Part shown: piece by piece, positions 1 to 11,216 of the stretch
Layout: the number at the start of each line of letters is the position of its first letter
Numbering within the stretch: the first letter of the stretch is position 1
Source of the DNA: Cryptomeria japonica
Lineage: Eukaryota > Streptophyta > Pinopsida > Cupressales > Cupressaceae
Direction: 5' to 3'
Length of the DNA stretch: 64,000 nucleotides
NCBI RefSeq assembly: GCF_030272615.1
Contig: NC_081408.1
Span: 402,717,889-402,781,888 of the forward strand
The notes under the pieces: generated by a model
What the model saw: the letters and a program-made list of their open reading frames with translations, nothing else
Told to the model about the DNA's origin: nothing
The model's database searches: none
Translations under genes and position numbers: made by a program

Positions 1-2448
1 ACACCTTACGTAAATCTATCAATTGTTTGAATCTTTATACATCTAATGATTTTATCCTTATTACTATGACTTGTCAACATGAATTTAATCCCTCCTTGAG
101 AGAACCTGGCCAAAAAATCATACAAAGATACTAAAAGCTCTTTAATCAATTTGAAATACCCTTGATACTCAAATTAATATATTAGGAAAAAGATGACATA
201 TAGGAGTTGTCAAACAACCTTGGCTACTTGAGCCAATATAACAGGTGAAACCAAATTAGGGAACATTGAATTATATTCTTTGCACAATATCAAGAAGTTT
301 TACACTTAAGTCTTTATTTTAAATGGTATTGTTACAATTAATTTCTTATTGTTCTACTAGTTGTAAATCTCTCCCCCTTATCCAATTTGTGGTCTCCCTT
401 TTATAGACACGTGAGATATTTCCAAATTGGTTACAACTTTTGGATGTGAAGCAGTATGACGATTCATCTAGAAACTAATTAGTTATCCCTGATAAACTAA
501 TTAACCACCCCCAGAAACCAAAAGACATTTACAATTATAATTGATTTACAATAAAACTCTTGCATATCAGGTTGTATGAAAATACTCCTTCTTAAGGTCC
601 TAGGTCAAATACTTCAATGGATATGTCATTTATTCTTATAAGTTTTAAAATCTGTACTACAATGTCTCATGGTATAGTCTTTCCAATATGATTGGTTCAT
701 AATGATCTTTATGTTGTCGAGCACATGTTCTTCATCGTTGATGTCTTCAAATGCTTTGGGAAACTCCTTCACTAATATCTCCTTCAACTGTTCATGAGGA
801 ATGAGTGAACCATCATCACCATGGAGGATAGTAGGGGGACTTTCTATGTCTTCTTTATCCACAAGCTCCTCTTATTGACATTTGTGTTTTCTATGTGAGT
901 TGCCTTTTCGGTGAGACACTTCTTTTTGCTCGACACTTACTATTATACCGAACTTCGACATTTCAGTGTGACCTTGCAATATCTCTCTGATACCACCACT
1001 TTCAGTGTGACATCATCCTTCAGTAAGACTCCATCTGTTCTTGTTAGACTTTCATCATACCAAAATTATCATTTTGGTAAGACATAAAACATGTCTCCTC
1101 AATGGATCACTTTCAGTGAGACTGTACTTTTCGATAAGGTCTCTTGTGGCCATGGTCAATTTTCAATGTCACATCGAAGTTTGTACTTCACTGGTATATA
1201 TGTTGTGTCTCTTCGATAAGTAGGTTTTCACTGTGACATTGCTTTTTGGTGAAGCATCCTCTACCCTTATTAGATGTTTTCTATTATGCGGATGCCACTA
1301 TACTCATCTATATTTTGAAGAAACCTCCATATGTCTCTTCAACATTCACTTTCTCAGTGTAACATCTTGTTTCGATGAAACCACTTTTGTCTTTATGGAT
1401 GCCCACTCCCTGTTCCAAACTTTCAATGGTACGCATAGTAGGAAGAATGCTCACAAAATTTTCAGAGTTCAACTTCATATTCCCCAATTACACCTATTTG
1501 AAATTTCACCCTCTGTTTATTGCACAGTCATTAAAATTCATGCGACTACATTTCTTTCATCTATCATGCTCGTCTATGATTTTAGTGAGGTCATATTTCT
1601 TTGAGGCATGGTGTCATGTGATTCCTGTGTTTGCAGCTTCAATTTTCAACAAAAAAATTCCTTTTCACATGCCTTGATGCATGTCCAAACTCTATCCCAA
1701 GTCTCCATTTCGATTATTTCTAATAAGAAACCCTAATTCTTTGTTTTTCATCATATCGTAATTCATATTTTCACTAGCCTCACTCTCGTTGTGATATGGT
1801 GAAAGCCTTTTCGCACTTTCGCAACTACTCTAGAATTTTGCCATTTTTCCTTTGTGAAATGGAAATAAATTCTTGTCTTGAGTTCTTCGTATCATTATTT
1901 TGCAAACCACCTAACAAGGGTCCTACGAAATAGCGACACCTTCATGGTCTTTACTATGCTTGTCACTATTTCGCAAACCGCCTAATATAGTGGGACAAAG
2001 ATCCTATGAAATAGCGATGATTAATCATATATCCGTATTTGGGCTTAGATAAAATGACGAGTAAGGTATAAGGATATTTTTAGGGAAATAGTAAGGGGTA
2101 TGAATTATTTTAACTAGAAAATAAGGCACAATTTAGTTAAGGTCTTTGGATAGTTGAACACTTGATTTATCATTTAATTTTTGAATTTTTTAGGCTAGAA
2201 AACACATTGAATTTTGGCACAAGGGGAATGTCATACTACAAATATTCATTTGATGGACAATAGTGGAAAAATAATTTGATACTTTGATATAATAGTGGGA
2301 AGATAATTTATATAGACAATAATGGGAGAATAAAAGGGTGATGAGAAAATGGTGGGAAAGTTGTGAATTTTGTAAGGACACTAGTGGTGAATTACTTAGA
2401 TTTTAAAATGTGTATAGAAATGTCCTCTGATTTTGTGAGGTGATAATA
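1..2448 (-). mobile_element. GypA left LTR (3' LTR of a minus-strand gypsy-type element), truncated by window start
   Basis: Positions 1-215 match 5690-5897, positions about 200-1537 match 11217-12560, and 1778-2448 match 19100-19766, all in direct orientation at an estimated 85-90% identity. The three right-hand blocks are pieces of one LTR split by later insertions, so this is the second, uninterrupted LTR copy. Its first ~420 bp (equivalent to 5271-5690) lie outside the window. It ends near 2448, where homology to the other copy stops; the other copy ends in the canonical CTAACA, which has decayed here to ATAATA. There is no coding potential. The copy serves as the empty-site reference for both insertions in the right LTR. 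Confidence 0.75.
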
Positions 2449-2810
2449 GTGGCTCTATCTAGGGATGTATGCCCCTTATGGAGATAGCAAGAATCAAAGT
2501 CTCTCTGGTGGAAACATATCAGGTGCCCAAGTCATTGTGCCCTTCAAACTACTGCATATTATGGTTTTGTAGATTGAATTATAACTTTATTTTATGGCCT
2601 TGGGCCACCAAAAAAGAAGAACTTATATTTTCCTATGTCGTACACTTCATTCTCATTTGATTGCATCCAACTAAATCTGGAAATATCACTATCAATCATT
2701 ATGTTATACTCAACATGTTTTCTTTTACCCTGTAACATCAAATTAGTTTTGAAATGATTACCATTGGTCATTCTGATTTCACCACTCCACATTTCTAGGT
2801 TAGGTATATG

Positions 2811-3416
2811 CTAAAAATATTTATCTTGAAGTGAGACATGTTTCCCATATTTACCTATTGTGATGTTTTCACTCCCCTTATTATTAGCTTCACATTCAAA
2901 ATTGAGGTAAATATCTCCTGGATTATAGTTACCACTATAATGAACTTCACAATTATTTTTTATTTTTGCCTTTATCTTATTAGCATGCCTTACGTATTGT
3001 TTGTCACTTTCTATTCCACCCTTAGAGTCAACTGCAGCTATATTATTGTCTGATATTTCCATGATATCAAGATCTAAAATATTGCTTATTTCTTGGGCTA
3101 CTCTTCCTGATAGTGGTATCATATGTTCGTATGATGTATATGATTCCATCTCATCATTATACAAGTCATCTTCATAAACTAGTGCAATGCTCATACCATC
3201 TGAGAATGCATCTTCCTCTTCATATATTGGATTTGAAAATTTAAAATGACCACATTCATATATATTTTGGCAAAATGGTGTCTGGTGTTCTTCTACTGCC
3301 TCATCATACAATGAGTTTGAAAAAAATTGAACGTCATTTTCAGGCATACATCCTACTATTATTTGATTTTCACAATATGTATCCTCAATTGTAACATCTC
3401 CTTGGGACACATTCAC
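2811..3416 (-). pseudogene. Acidic ORF at the 3' end of GypA gag region, unknown function
   Basis: A 201-codon frame, the longest in the element. It is strongly acidic in the first two thirds (DDLYNDEMES, YEEEDAF), then has a lysine/asparagine-rich segment (HANKIKAKIKNN) and ends near LQDKYF. No zinc knuckle or protease triad is visible. The same frame upstream is riddled with stops, so this is probably a surviving piece of a longer retroelement protein. Similarity to any named family was not recognised. Confidence 0.35.
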
Positions 3417-4059
3417 CTCTGCTATTGTATCACTATTTAATTCATCTTCTTTGTCAAAATTTATGTGTATAGGGCATTAAAAAATTGACTTTCTCTCATA
3501 ACCATACTTCTAATATTCAATATCTAACAGGTTTGAAATTTGTTCACCAGTGAGCAAAATTTCCTCCTCATCTTCCATGTCACTAATATATGTCTCTTCT
3601 TCACCCATGTAGCCTACTATTTGTTTATTTATTTCCTCACTATTAAGGCATTTCTTATGTGCTATATTATCAATATCATCTTCAAATTTATAGCCTCCCC
3701 CAAGGTGTGAAGTGGTTCTCTGACCAATTCTTCTTCATCAAAACTTGGAACACTATGACTGAAGAGCTTGCGTGTACATGTTTCCATTAGTCACACCACC
3801 TCATTATTTTCTTCATGTTCAGTAATGACATTACCAATTTTAGAATTATGGGATTCAATACTGCTAACACACTTCCTCCAGATCATCTTTTCATCGGCAA
3901 TCAACCTCAATAATTGCTCAAAAGTTATTTCTTTTGGAGATTTAGGCTAGTCAACTAAGATATGTTCATATAATTTCATGAATAGTTTGACACGGATAGA
4001 GTCATTCAGCAATGCATAAGTAGGTATTTGCTTATAAATATTCCATATTCTTTTACTCA

Positions 4060-4610
4060 AAGCCAGAGTGGATTCACCTTCCTATCTTCTTATGTCAAAC
4101 AAGGCAATTATGTATATTGTGGGATCAACACTTCTCAATGTCTAATCGTGAATCAATTGAAACTCATTTTGGCACGCAGGGTATTAGAGTGAGCAAACTG
4201 GGGGATTAATTATAGATGCATTGTTTATATATCTCCCTTGTCAATTGCATTGCGTAATTATTTTCTTCATCAATGTTGGTATTGTTCTCTGCATTATATT
4301 TTTTCGCACTCTCAACCATGTACAACCATTTAGGAATTTGAGAAAAGTTTTTTGGTTTCAACTTGTCTGAAAGAAACTTCAAAAATGGGTCATATAACTC
4401 AATAAAGAAATCAAAACATTTGATTTCTTGGGGTCTGAAATATTCTAGAACTTTCATATATGCATCTATGATCCTTTTGAACAGAGAACTTGGTTCCTCT
4501 CCTTCTTGTCTTCTTATGCCAAACAATGTATTAATGCATATTGTGGGATCAATGCTTCTTAATGTCTTTTCATAATTTGATTGAGACTCATTATACCATG
4601 CAAATTACTA
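4060..4610 (-). repeat. Tandem duplication inside GypA gag (period about 420 bp)
   Basis: The block around 4060-4180 and the block around 4485-4600 share a run of closely similar bases (for example CATATTGTGGGATCAA versus TATATTGTGGGATCAA, each followed by a near-identical stretch ending in GAAACTCATT or GAGACTCATT). Both encode the same gag motif on the minus strand. The copies are clearly diverged, so the duplication predates the decay of the element. Confidence 0.5.
4206..4526 (-). pseudogene. GypA gag, second fragment with duplicated segment
   Basis: A 106-codon frame, shifted relative to the upstream fragment. It carries the plant gypsy Gag signature DPTICIN/FGIRRQEGE just at and above its start. 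The same signature recurs on the same strand at about 4080-4150 (DPTIYI...FDIRR, stop, EGES), so part of gag is tandemly duplicated about 420 bp apart. The remainder is lysine-rich (SDKLKPKN) and fits no other family. The frame is interrupted both upstream and downstream. Confidence 0.5.
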
Positions 4611-4737
4611 AGGTGAACAAACTATAAAATTTATGATGGATATATTATCTTCAATAATGCCACGAAATTCATTTAAAAACCACCTCTTAATTTCTTCCCA
4701 TGATGGAATACTTTGTGGGAGCAACAAACTAAAAAAA

Positions 4738-5055
4738 CTAACTTGCAACATCTTTCAATGATCTTACAAATAATATCATGACCACATCTTCTACACAAAT
4801 ATGAAAATCTTCAATGAACTTATAAAATGCTTGCAAATGCCTGACTGTTGACTCACCTTCCCTTCCATGGAATTTTGGCACATGCTCTCTAAGTTCGAGA
4901 GGGAGATGATTTGGGTAGCCTGGGATGTTAATGAAGTTTAGTGGCTTGTATCTCTCTGGGACAAACACTTTTCTCTGTGGGCATGGCTGCCATTGTTGTT
5001 GTGGAGATTTCATCACTGAGTTTGGAACTTCATGTGAATATGTATAATGATACAT
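4738..5055 (-). pseudogene. GypA gag, N-terminal fragment
   Basis: Open frame of 105 codons starting with ATG at 5055, about 200 bp after the primer-binding site, as expected for a gag start. The C-terminal half resembles the plant Retrotrans_gag domain: a KFHGREGES segment, then a phenylalanine-rich helix and the EDVVMILFVRSLKDVA motif that matches the family pattern 'ED-hydrophobic-LF-SLK-A'. The frame ends at a TAG immediately after that motif and continues with further stops, so the gene is dead. Gag would form the virus-like particle of the element. Confidence 0.6.
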
Positions 5056-5250
5056 CCTGAATATTTAGGATTTTTGCAACTATTACTTATATTCTTCATT
5101 AATTTTATTTTACAGAGTCATCACCTCTTTCAAAGAGGAAATACATTTTTATCTTCTAGGTCTGTCCAACAATAGAGTCACTTCTACCAACTCCAACACT
5201 TCCCCAATAAAATTATTTGACTCTCCCAATGACAATCTTCAGAGTTTACT

Positions 5251-5268
5251 CCCTAGCAGAGTCGCCAA
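5251..5268 (-). other. Primer-binding site of GypA
   Basis: On the minus strand the bases read TTGGCGACTCTGCTAGGG, directly after the LTR end (minus-strand ...CAACA at 5271). This is the TGGCGACTC type of primer-binding site used by some plant Ty3/gypsy lineages (Tat/Ogre elements use a tRNA-Arg-type site of this form; that lineage link is inference). It fixes the orientation of the element as minus and the LTR boundary at 5271. GypD has a similar site at 37745. Confidence 0.65.
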
Positions 5269-5270
5269 TC

Positions 5271-5897
5271 TGTTGGAGCTCAAAATTGTAGGTTGCCAAA
5301 CCCTAAAGGTATGCCAAGCCTCATGCTCAAATTCAACAATCAATTCTAGCCAATGAACGAAATGAACCAATACGGTTACTATTCCATGCACTTGTTTCTC
5401 GGCTAAACCAAGGCAGGTGTACCTTCTCTATGATTAAGAAGATTGTCAAGTTTCAATATCTTCAATTACTTCTTTGATTTATCTCAAACTAGCATGAAGG
5501 TTCGAGATAACTGGTTCTAATCTAAACCTTACTTTTACCCCTACTCCTACAACATGAAACTGGAAACTGAAAGTAATTTGAATGTTGTGATATGAGATAT
5601 GATTAGTGCCTCCCGTCCATTGAGCAATAGAGTCAATCTTCTTCTTCTTCAATGGTTTTGCACCACTCTGTTAGACAAATTTTACATTCACACCTTGCAT
5701 GAATCTGTCAATTGTTTGAATCCTTATACATCCAATGATTTTATCCTTATTACTATGACTTGTCAACATGAATTTAATCCCTCCTTGAGAGAACCTATCC
5801 AACAAATCATACAAAGATACTAAAATATCTTTTATTAATTTGAAATGTACCCTTGATACTCAAATTAATACAATAGGAAAAACATGACATATAGGAG
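5271..5897 (-). mobile_element. GypA right LTR, piece 1 of 3
   Basis: Starts with TGTTGGAG directly beside the primer-binding site. Its distal part (5690-5897) aligns with the first ~215 bases of the window. It is cut at 5897 by the 5.3-kb inverted-terminus element and resumes at 11217/11222. Confidence 0.7.
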
Positions 5898-6495
5898 TGT
5901 TGTCACAAGGATTTGCACTCGAGGAAAATATGTAAATCTGCAATCTCGTACAACATGAGACTACTCTCTGGCTGTGGGTTTCCTATAGTGAGAGTAGACC
6001 TCTAGATTATAGGCCAGCTTCCTTTTTTATTATCCTAAAACTAACACTTGACAAGGAAAAGGGTAAGAGAGGTGCTTTAAAACTAAAATGAATTACTGAC
6101 AAGGGATGCACCAATGGTTAAAAAAGTCTTGAAAAGCTGACAATTCACAAAACACTTAGCTAATAAGCTAAAACAACTCATAATTTAATTGTGCATGATT
6201 TGCATAAATGTTTTATTGAAAGGCTTCAATATTTGATGCTTGTTTGAAAGAAAACAAATATTGTTTTCATAACTTACATTTATCAAAATGACAACACAGT
6301 CAAGGACCTGCACTATAGCATGCTACTTTTGAACCAAACATTGAAGGAATATATAAAAATAAAGGATTTTTAATCAAAATCACAATATTCTCAAATCACT
6401 ATTCACATTCAACAATTTGACAACAAGATAATCTGAAAAGGATCCTTGCTTCTTTATTAAGGAATTGCTTGTATTACAAAATCTAGAAAATACTC
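5898..6495 (+). repeat. Left inverted terminus of the 5.3-kb element
   Basis: Pairs with 10620-11216 in inverted orientation. Shared landmarks include TGTTGTCA at the tip, GACTACTCTC, GTGGGTTTCCTAT, TTTGCATAAATGTTT, GACCTGCACTATA and ATTACAAAATCTA near the inner edge. Confidence 0.75.
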
Positions 6496-9400
6496 AAAAG
6501 AAATGAGTTACAAAGAATGAAAAATATGTTGCCACTGCAAGTACAATCTCAGAACTAGCCATAAATGAGAGAAGAAGAAAGACGTATACAAAAAGCTCAA
6601 AAAATTCAAATTTTGAATTTTGGCTCCAAGACATGATGTGTTGTCACCTCTCCTCCAAATTGGGCATGTGACTGAAAGAAACTCCTCCAAGAATGTCTCA
6701 AGAGTTGTCAAATTGAAAACAACTTCAAGGGGTCGAATGTAACTGAAAATCCCTCTAAAATAGGGTTGTAACTAAAAGAAACAAGGAGTTATGCTCCTCA
6801 AAACCTCTTTGACTTAAACTTCATCCATTTGGACTCTCTAACTAAAACTAAACTACCAATTAGGTGACCAAATCACCTATTTTTGCTTTACATGCTGGCA
6901 CTTCTTCAATAAGGTCCTAGATGCAAGCAAAAGTCTCACAACTTGACTACCCTTTCCCTTGCTTATCTCTCATTAACTTAAAGATATCCTCTATTTTTGC
7001 ATTTTAAAATATAATTTATTTAAAGTGATTTATATTATCACTGAAATAAAGACTTACAAACTTGGAACAAATGCAAAAAATAAGGAGTTTTAATAAGTGT
7101 TTATAAAACACTTAGAAGAAATACAAGGCAAAAATGCCACGACACAAATATGAAAATAAAGCTTTTTAGAAAATAAAAGGCAAAAAGCCTTTCTTCTATC
7201 GCACCTCTTAGGGTTTTCAAACCCTAAAAGAAAAAGTGAAAATGAAAAAATTTCATCTTATTTCATTTTGCCTCTATGTTGTTTGAGGGCGCCGCCATGA
7301 AAACCCTAAGGGTTTGGAACCCAAATGCACTTGTTGTTCTGGCATATTCATGGAGATTTCACAGAGAAAATGTGTGGTAAGATCAGTACACTCTAGATCT
7401 TCTCTTTATTTTGTGCCCTTACTCTCTGTGAATGGTGACTTGGCATTTTATTGTGCCCAAACTTCTTTGTGATTGCCAAAACATGGCACATGCTTACTGT
7501 TCTAACTCATTGTGACAATGCTCTTGAAAAAGGCTTTCTTTCTATGGGTGCAATAACTTTATATCTCCTTCATTTTTCTTGGGATCTTGTTATTAAGTGC
7601 TAATTATGACATCCTTAGATCTATCAGACATATCATCTATGACTAATTCTCTATGAAAGTATTTATCTTCATGCTTTTTTTCTTGACAGTAGAAGGTGTT
7701 GCTCTGGGTGTCTCTGCTATAGATGCTACCTTTTTGTGTATCTCTGATCCTTGAGGCTATTATATTCATCATTGGAATGCATTTTGACTATCTTCTTGGA
7801 CTTTATAGACTGCTCTAAAACTTACACTATTCTTATCATTGTTTGACTTTCTCTATTTTTAATCCTTGGATGCTCTGCTATGTACCTAGAAAATGATTGT
7901 CATCTATTTTTCATATACAATGATTTCCAAAATAACCCTGCCATCTGTATTTTGGGACTGTGGATGAGCTTTTAGCTACTCATTGGCCTTCACTGTCTTC
8001 TTGACAAGTCTGAGATGATGCATTGATAGTGGTATGCCTTTTTTTAATACATTGCTCTCATGTCTTTGTATTGCCCTATTAACATCCACTCCTACATACA
8101 ATGAAATCATAAGGATAATAGCATCAAATTCTTTGACTGTATTTTAGTTTTCTCTAAGTTTCTCTTTGACAACCATGATCTTTGTTTGATGTTATGACTG
8201 TTATCACCATGTGAAGACTTTGATCTAAAAGCTTTGTTACAAATCTATGCCTTTACTATGTGGCAATTGTATTCTTTTCCGTATTGCTACTGTTCATTTT
8301 AGTCCATATGCTCATTGTTATGTCTTTTACAAGGTCTACTTTGAGATACCTCTTGGCCTTAGACAGTGACCTAATGGATTTCTCCAGAACTAGTTTTTCA
8401 CAAATCCTTGTTGTCATTTTGGTACTATTCATGCTTTATCCTCACTATGAAAACCCTTGTTGTGACAATGACTGTTATGCTTCTTTACTGCTTTGATTGA
8501 GGAATGGATTGTGAATGATTCATTGTATGGTTCTTTGATTCTCTTGTCAATGTTGTGTATGTTGTTATGCTCAAAAGCTCATTGTCCTGAATGCATATTC
8601 CTTTAGACTATCTTATATCTTAGAGTTCTCATTGTCATTGCTCTCCAAGAACCTTGGTCTACAAATATTGTTTGCTATTGTCTCTTACTTTTGTTATATT
8701 TTGTCTGCATTATCCCTAATCATCGCCATCAAAACTATTATACATGGTTTATATTTCCTTTGTTGAATTCTGTGTAGGTCTCTCAGATATTGTCACTAAC
8801 CTTAAATATATCATTATTCATTTTTTCTTCATTTGTTATGATAGCTCTTTGATTTGGCATTAACTCTTGTTCACTGTGCTCTTTATGAAACTCTGTGATT
8901 GCACTTTTGGTAGTGTCAAAATTGTCTTATGACTGCTTTGTGATAAGGGCCTTTATGAACTTTTTATGTGGCTATGAATGAACACTGTAATTGTCACTAT
9001 GTATGACTGTCTGTGCTCAAAAGCCCCTAATTGTGTATACCTTTTGAAGCTATTCAATGGTATTGTGATTGTGATAAAACCCTTTTATTCACTGTATAGG
9101 ACTATCCTTTTGTATTCATGAGGTCTGTGATAAAAAACAATCTGTTGTGAGTGCATTCTAGGTAGTGTCAAAATTGTCTTGTGACTCCTTTTATATCAAG
9201 GTTGCAACCTTCTCTATACTGCTCATAAATCCCTTCACAACTGATATATCCTTTTATAGGTCTAGGACTACCCTCAAGACCTTCTTTATATTGTTCAAAT
9301 ACACTTCATAGCCTAACCTGTGACTGCTTGCTATATGTAGGAACTGTGTATAAGGTTTGATGAACCTTAGTGCTTTGTGTAATGCTTTTGTGTTGATTTC

Positions 9401-10504
9401 TTATGAACTGAGAAAATAAATTATCTATCAAGACTTTTTTTAGGAAAGTATTTACATGTTCCTTTGGTTCCAACCACCGTTAAATACTCAACATTGTTTT
9501 GAAGCTTAACTCTTCTCTATATGGTTTTTTTTTTAACATTGTCTTTTGTCCCTTGGATACACTATGTTTGGTGCCTTTCCATGACCGTATTTTGATCACT
9601 CTATTCATTGTTAAACTTTTCCTCATTGTTTGAGTTACTAAAACCCTGTTTGGCTTATCATATGTCAGCATGCTGGGCTCAACCCTTATGGGAGCCACAT
9701 TTCAACCCACATCTTGTAATTTGATGAATCAAAATAGCAAAAATACTTTTCCTGTATTTGCATAGTGAACAAACAAGTTAGATAAAAACAATGCATTTGA
9801 TGATTTTTTTCCTGATGATTTGATCTGACATTTATTTTCCTCGAGTTATATGACATGCTAGCTATTAAAATGCATATGAGGATCAAATTGTGTGTTTATA
9901 GATGCATGTGCATATAATGAGTGATGACCCTCATTGCTCTAACAACATTCTTTTTCTCAGGTGCAGGCAAGGATTAGCAAGGAAGCGACAACTAAATGCA
10001 AGATGGGCGAAAGATGATACAAGGCAACTCAACCAGGACTCATCATTTAGGCAATGATGAATCACCCTTCTTTATATGCATCTATTTTTCTTTGTATCTA
10101 CAAATATATAATGTTTTATTTCATCTACACTATAACGGTTAGTCTCATGGCTTGTGTAAGACATTATCAATAAAGATTACTTTTTCTCAAAATTTGTGCA
10201 CTCTATCCTATGCATTTGCATCTGCATAATGCAATGTGATAATATAGTCTTTTGTTCTTTCTTTATGCAAATGAATGTGATATAGAAGAATTAAAATGTA
10301 CCTTTGAATTCATAAAAACATAAAAACTCTACCTGATTGAGCTTATTAGCAAAAAATAGGTAACATTTGTGGTAACATCTGCTATACGTTTGTCTGCTAA
10401 ACATCTTGACCAGTTACCTAAGCCTATCCATTGGGCATAGAGTCACTCTAGCTTGTTAAAATCCAAGAAATGGACTTCATAGCAATGTTGCAACTCTCCT
10501 TTTC
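6496..10504. other. Non-coding interior of the 5.3-kb element
   Basis: Four kilobases with no supported gene on either strand; the few open frames are short and T-rich. The plus strand from 7400 to 9400 is rich in TGTGA/TGACT/CATTG words and looks like heavily decayed tandem repeats. One clear pair is GTAGTGTCAAAATTGTCTT at about 8911 and again at about 9163, giving a spacing near 250 bp. No transposase, integrase or other motif was found. Confidence 0.5.
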
Positions 10505-10510
10505 CTGCAA

Positions 10511-10612
10511 AACACTCCTAATCTATTGAGTACAAGTGCATAATTCATGACAGTGAGTTGTTGAGTTCACAGTCACAAACCACGCACCTGTACTCAATAG
10601 ATTAGGAGAGTT
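10511..10612. repeat. Near-perfect inverted repeat (foldback) inside the right terminus
   Basis: Arms 10511-10541 and 10582-10612 are reverse complements at 28 of 31 positions, with a loop of about 40 nt. The right arm is part of the ancestral inverted terminus, since an equivalent sequence occurs at the inner edge of the left terminus. The left arm is therefore a local inverted copy. The ~100-nt foldback is far better conserved than the terminus around it. Confidence 0.7.
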
Positions 10613-10619
10613 TAGTAGA

Positions 10620-11216
10620 TTTTGTAATGCAGACACCTCTTGATTCTCAATAAAAGAATTTTATCTCCTTCTTATATCTGTTTTGTTCAAGCATTGTGTG
10701 TGAGTTCTTAAATTGAATTTTTTGTGATTTCTATGAAATCCTTCTTTTCAATTTTTTTTTGCCTCAGTGTTTTGTTCAGGTGCAACATGTTATAGTGCAG
10801 GTCATTAACTGTGTTTCTCCCATTTGTTGAGTGTTTGTTATGATAATATTATCGTTTTATTTCAAACAAACTTCATTCATAGAAGCCTTTCAAATGAAAC
10901 ATTTATGCAAAACATATTAGACCGAGTTGTGAGAGTTTGTAGATTCATTTATAGAGTCATCTTGTGAGGTTTAAAGGAAAGTTCAAACAATTTTTAGTTG
11001 GTGAATCACCTAATAGTTTAGTTTCCAGTTTCTGCATATCCTTTTATCCCTTTTCCCAAGTCAAAATAATTAGTTTTAAGTTATCAAAAAGGGGAGCCAG
11101 CCCATAGCCTAGAGATCTACTCCCGCCATAGGAAACCCACATCTTGAGAGTAGTCCCATGTTACACAGGATTGCAGATTTTCATATTTGCCTCAGGTGCA
11201 AATCCCTATGACAACA
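10620..11216 (-). repeat. Right inverted terminus of the 5.3-kb element
   Basis: Inverted partner of 5898-6495. It ends ...GACAACA at 11216, followed by the AGGAG target duplication. Confidence 0.75.

Larger units (their letters stand above)
2449..5270 (-). mobile_element. GypA internal domain (gag only, no pol seen)
   Basis: This 2.8-kb stretch between the two LTR copies reads on the minus strand from a primer-binding site at its right end (5251-5268) into degenerate gag reading frames (5055 down to 2811). No reverse transcriptase, integrase or protease motif was found, so the element is non-autonomous or has lost pol. With LTRs near 2.9 kb and only 2.8 kb inside, LTR sequence is about two thirds of the element. 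Confidence 0.6.
5898..11216. mobile_element. 5.3-kb non-coding element with ~0.6-kb inverted termini, TG...CA ends and 5-bp target duplication
   Basis: The left end reads TGTTGTCACAAGGATTTGCA; the reverse complement of the right end reads TGTTGTCATAGGGATTTGCA. The two ends stay alignable in inverted orientation for roughly 600 bp (5898 to about 6495 against 11216 back to about 10620) at an estimated 70-75% identity. AGGAG flanks both sides (5893-5897 and 11217-11221), and the paralogous LTR near position 200 is the uninterrupted empty site. The whole block is therefore one insertion and not two neighbouring elements. The interior holds no credible ORF. TG...CA ends with a 5-bp duplication are typical of retroviral-type integrases (LTR elements, Ginger-like transposons), whereas long inverted termini suggest a Mutator-like or foldback element. 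The class is unresolved. Confidence 0.75.

Noticed and set aside
5898-11216. Two independent solo LTRs inserted in opposite orientation
   Set aside because: Matching AGGAG at the outer borders and the exact empty site in the paralogous LTR show a single insertion.
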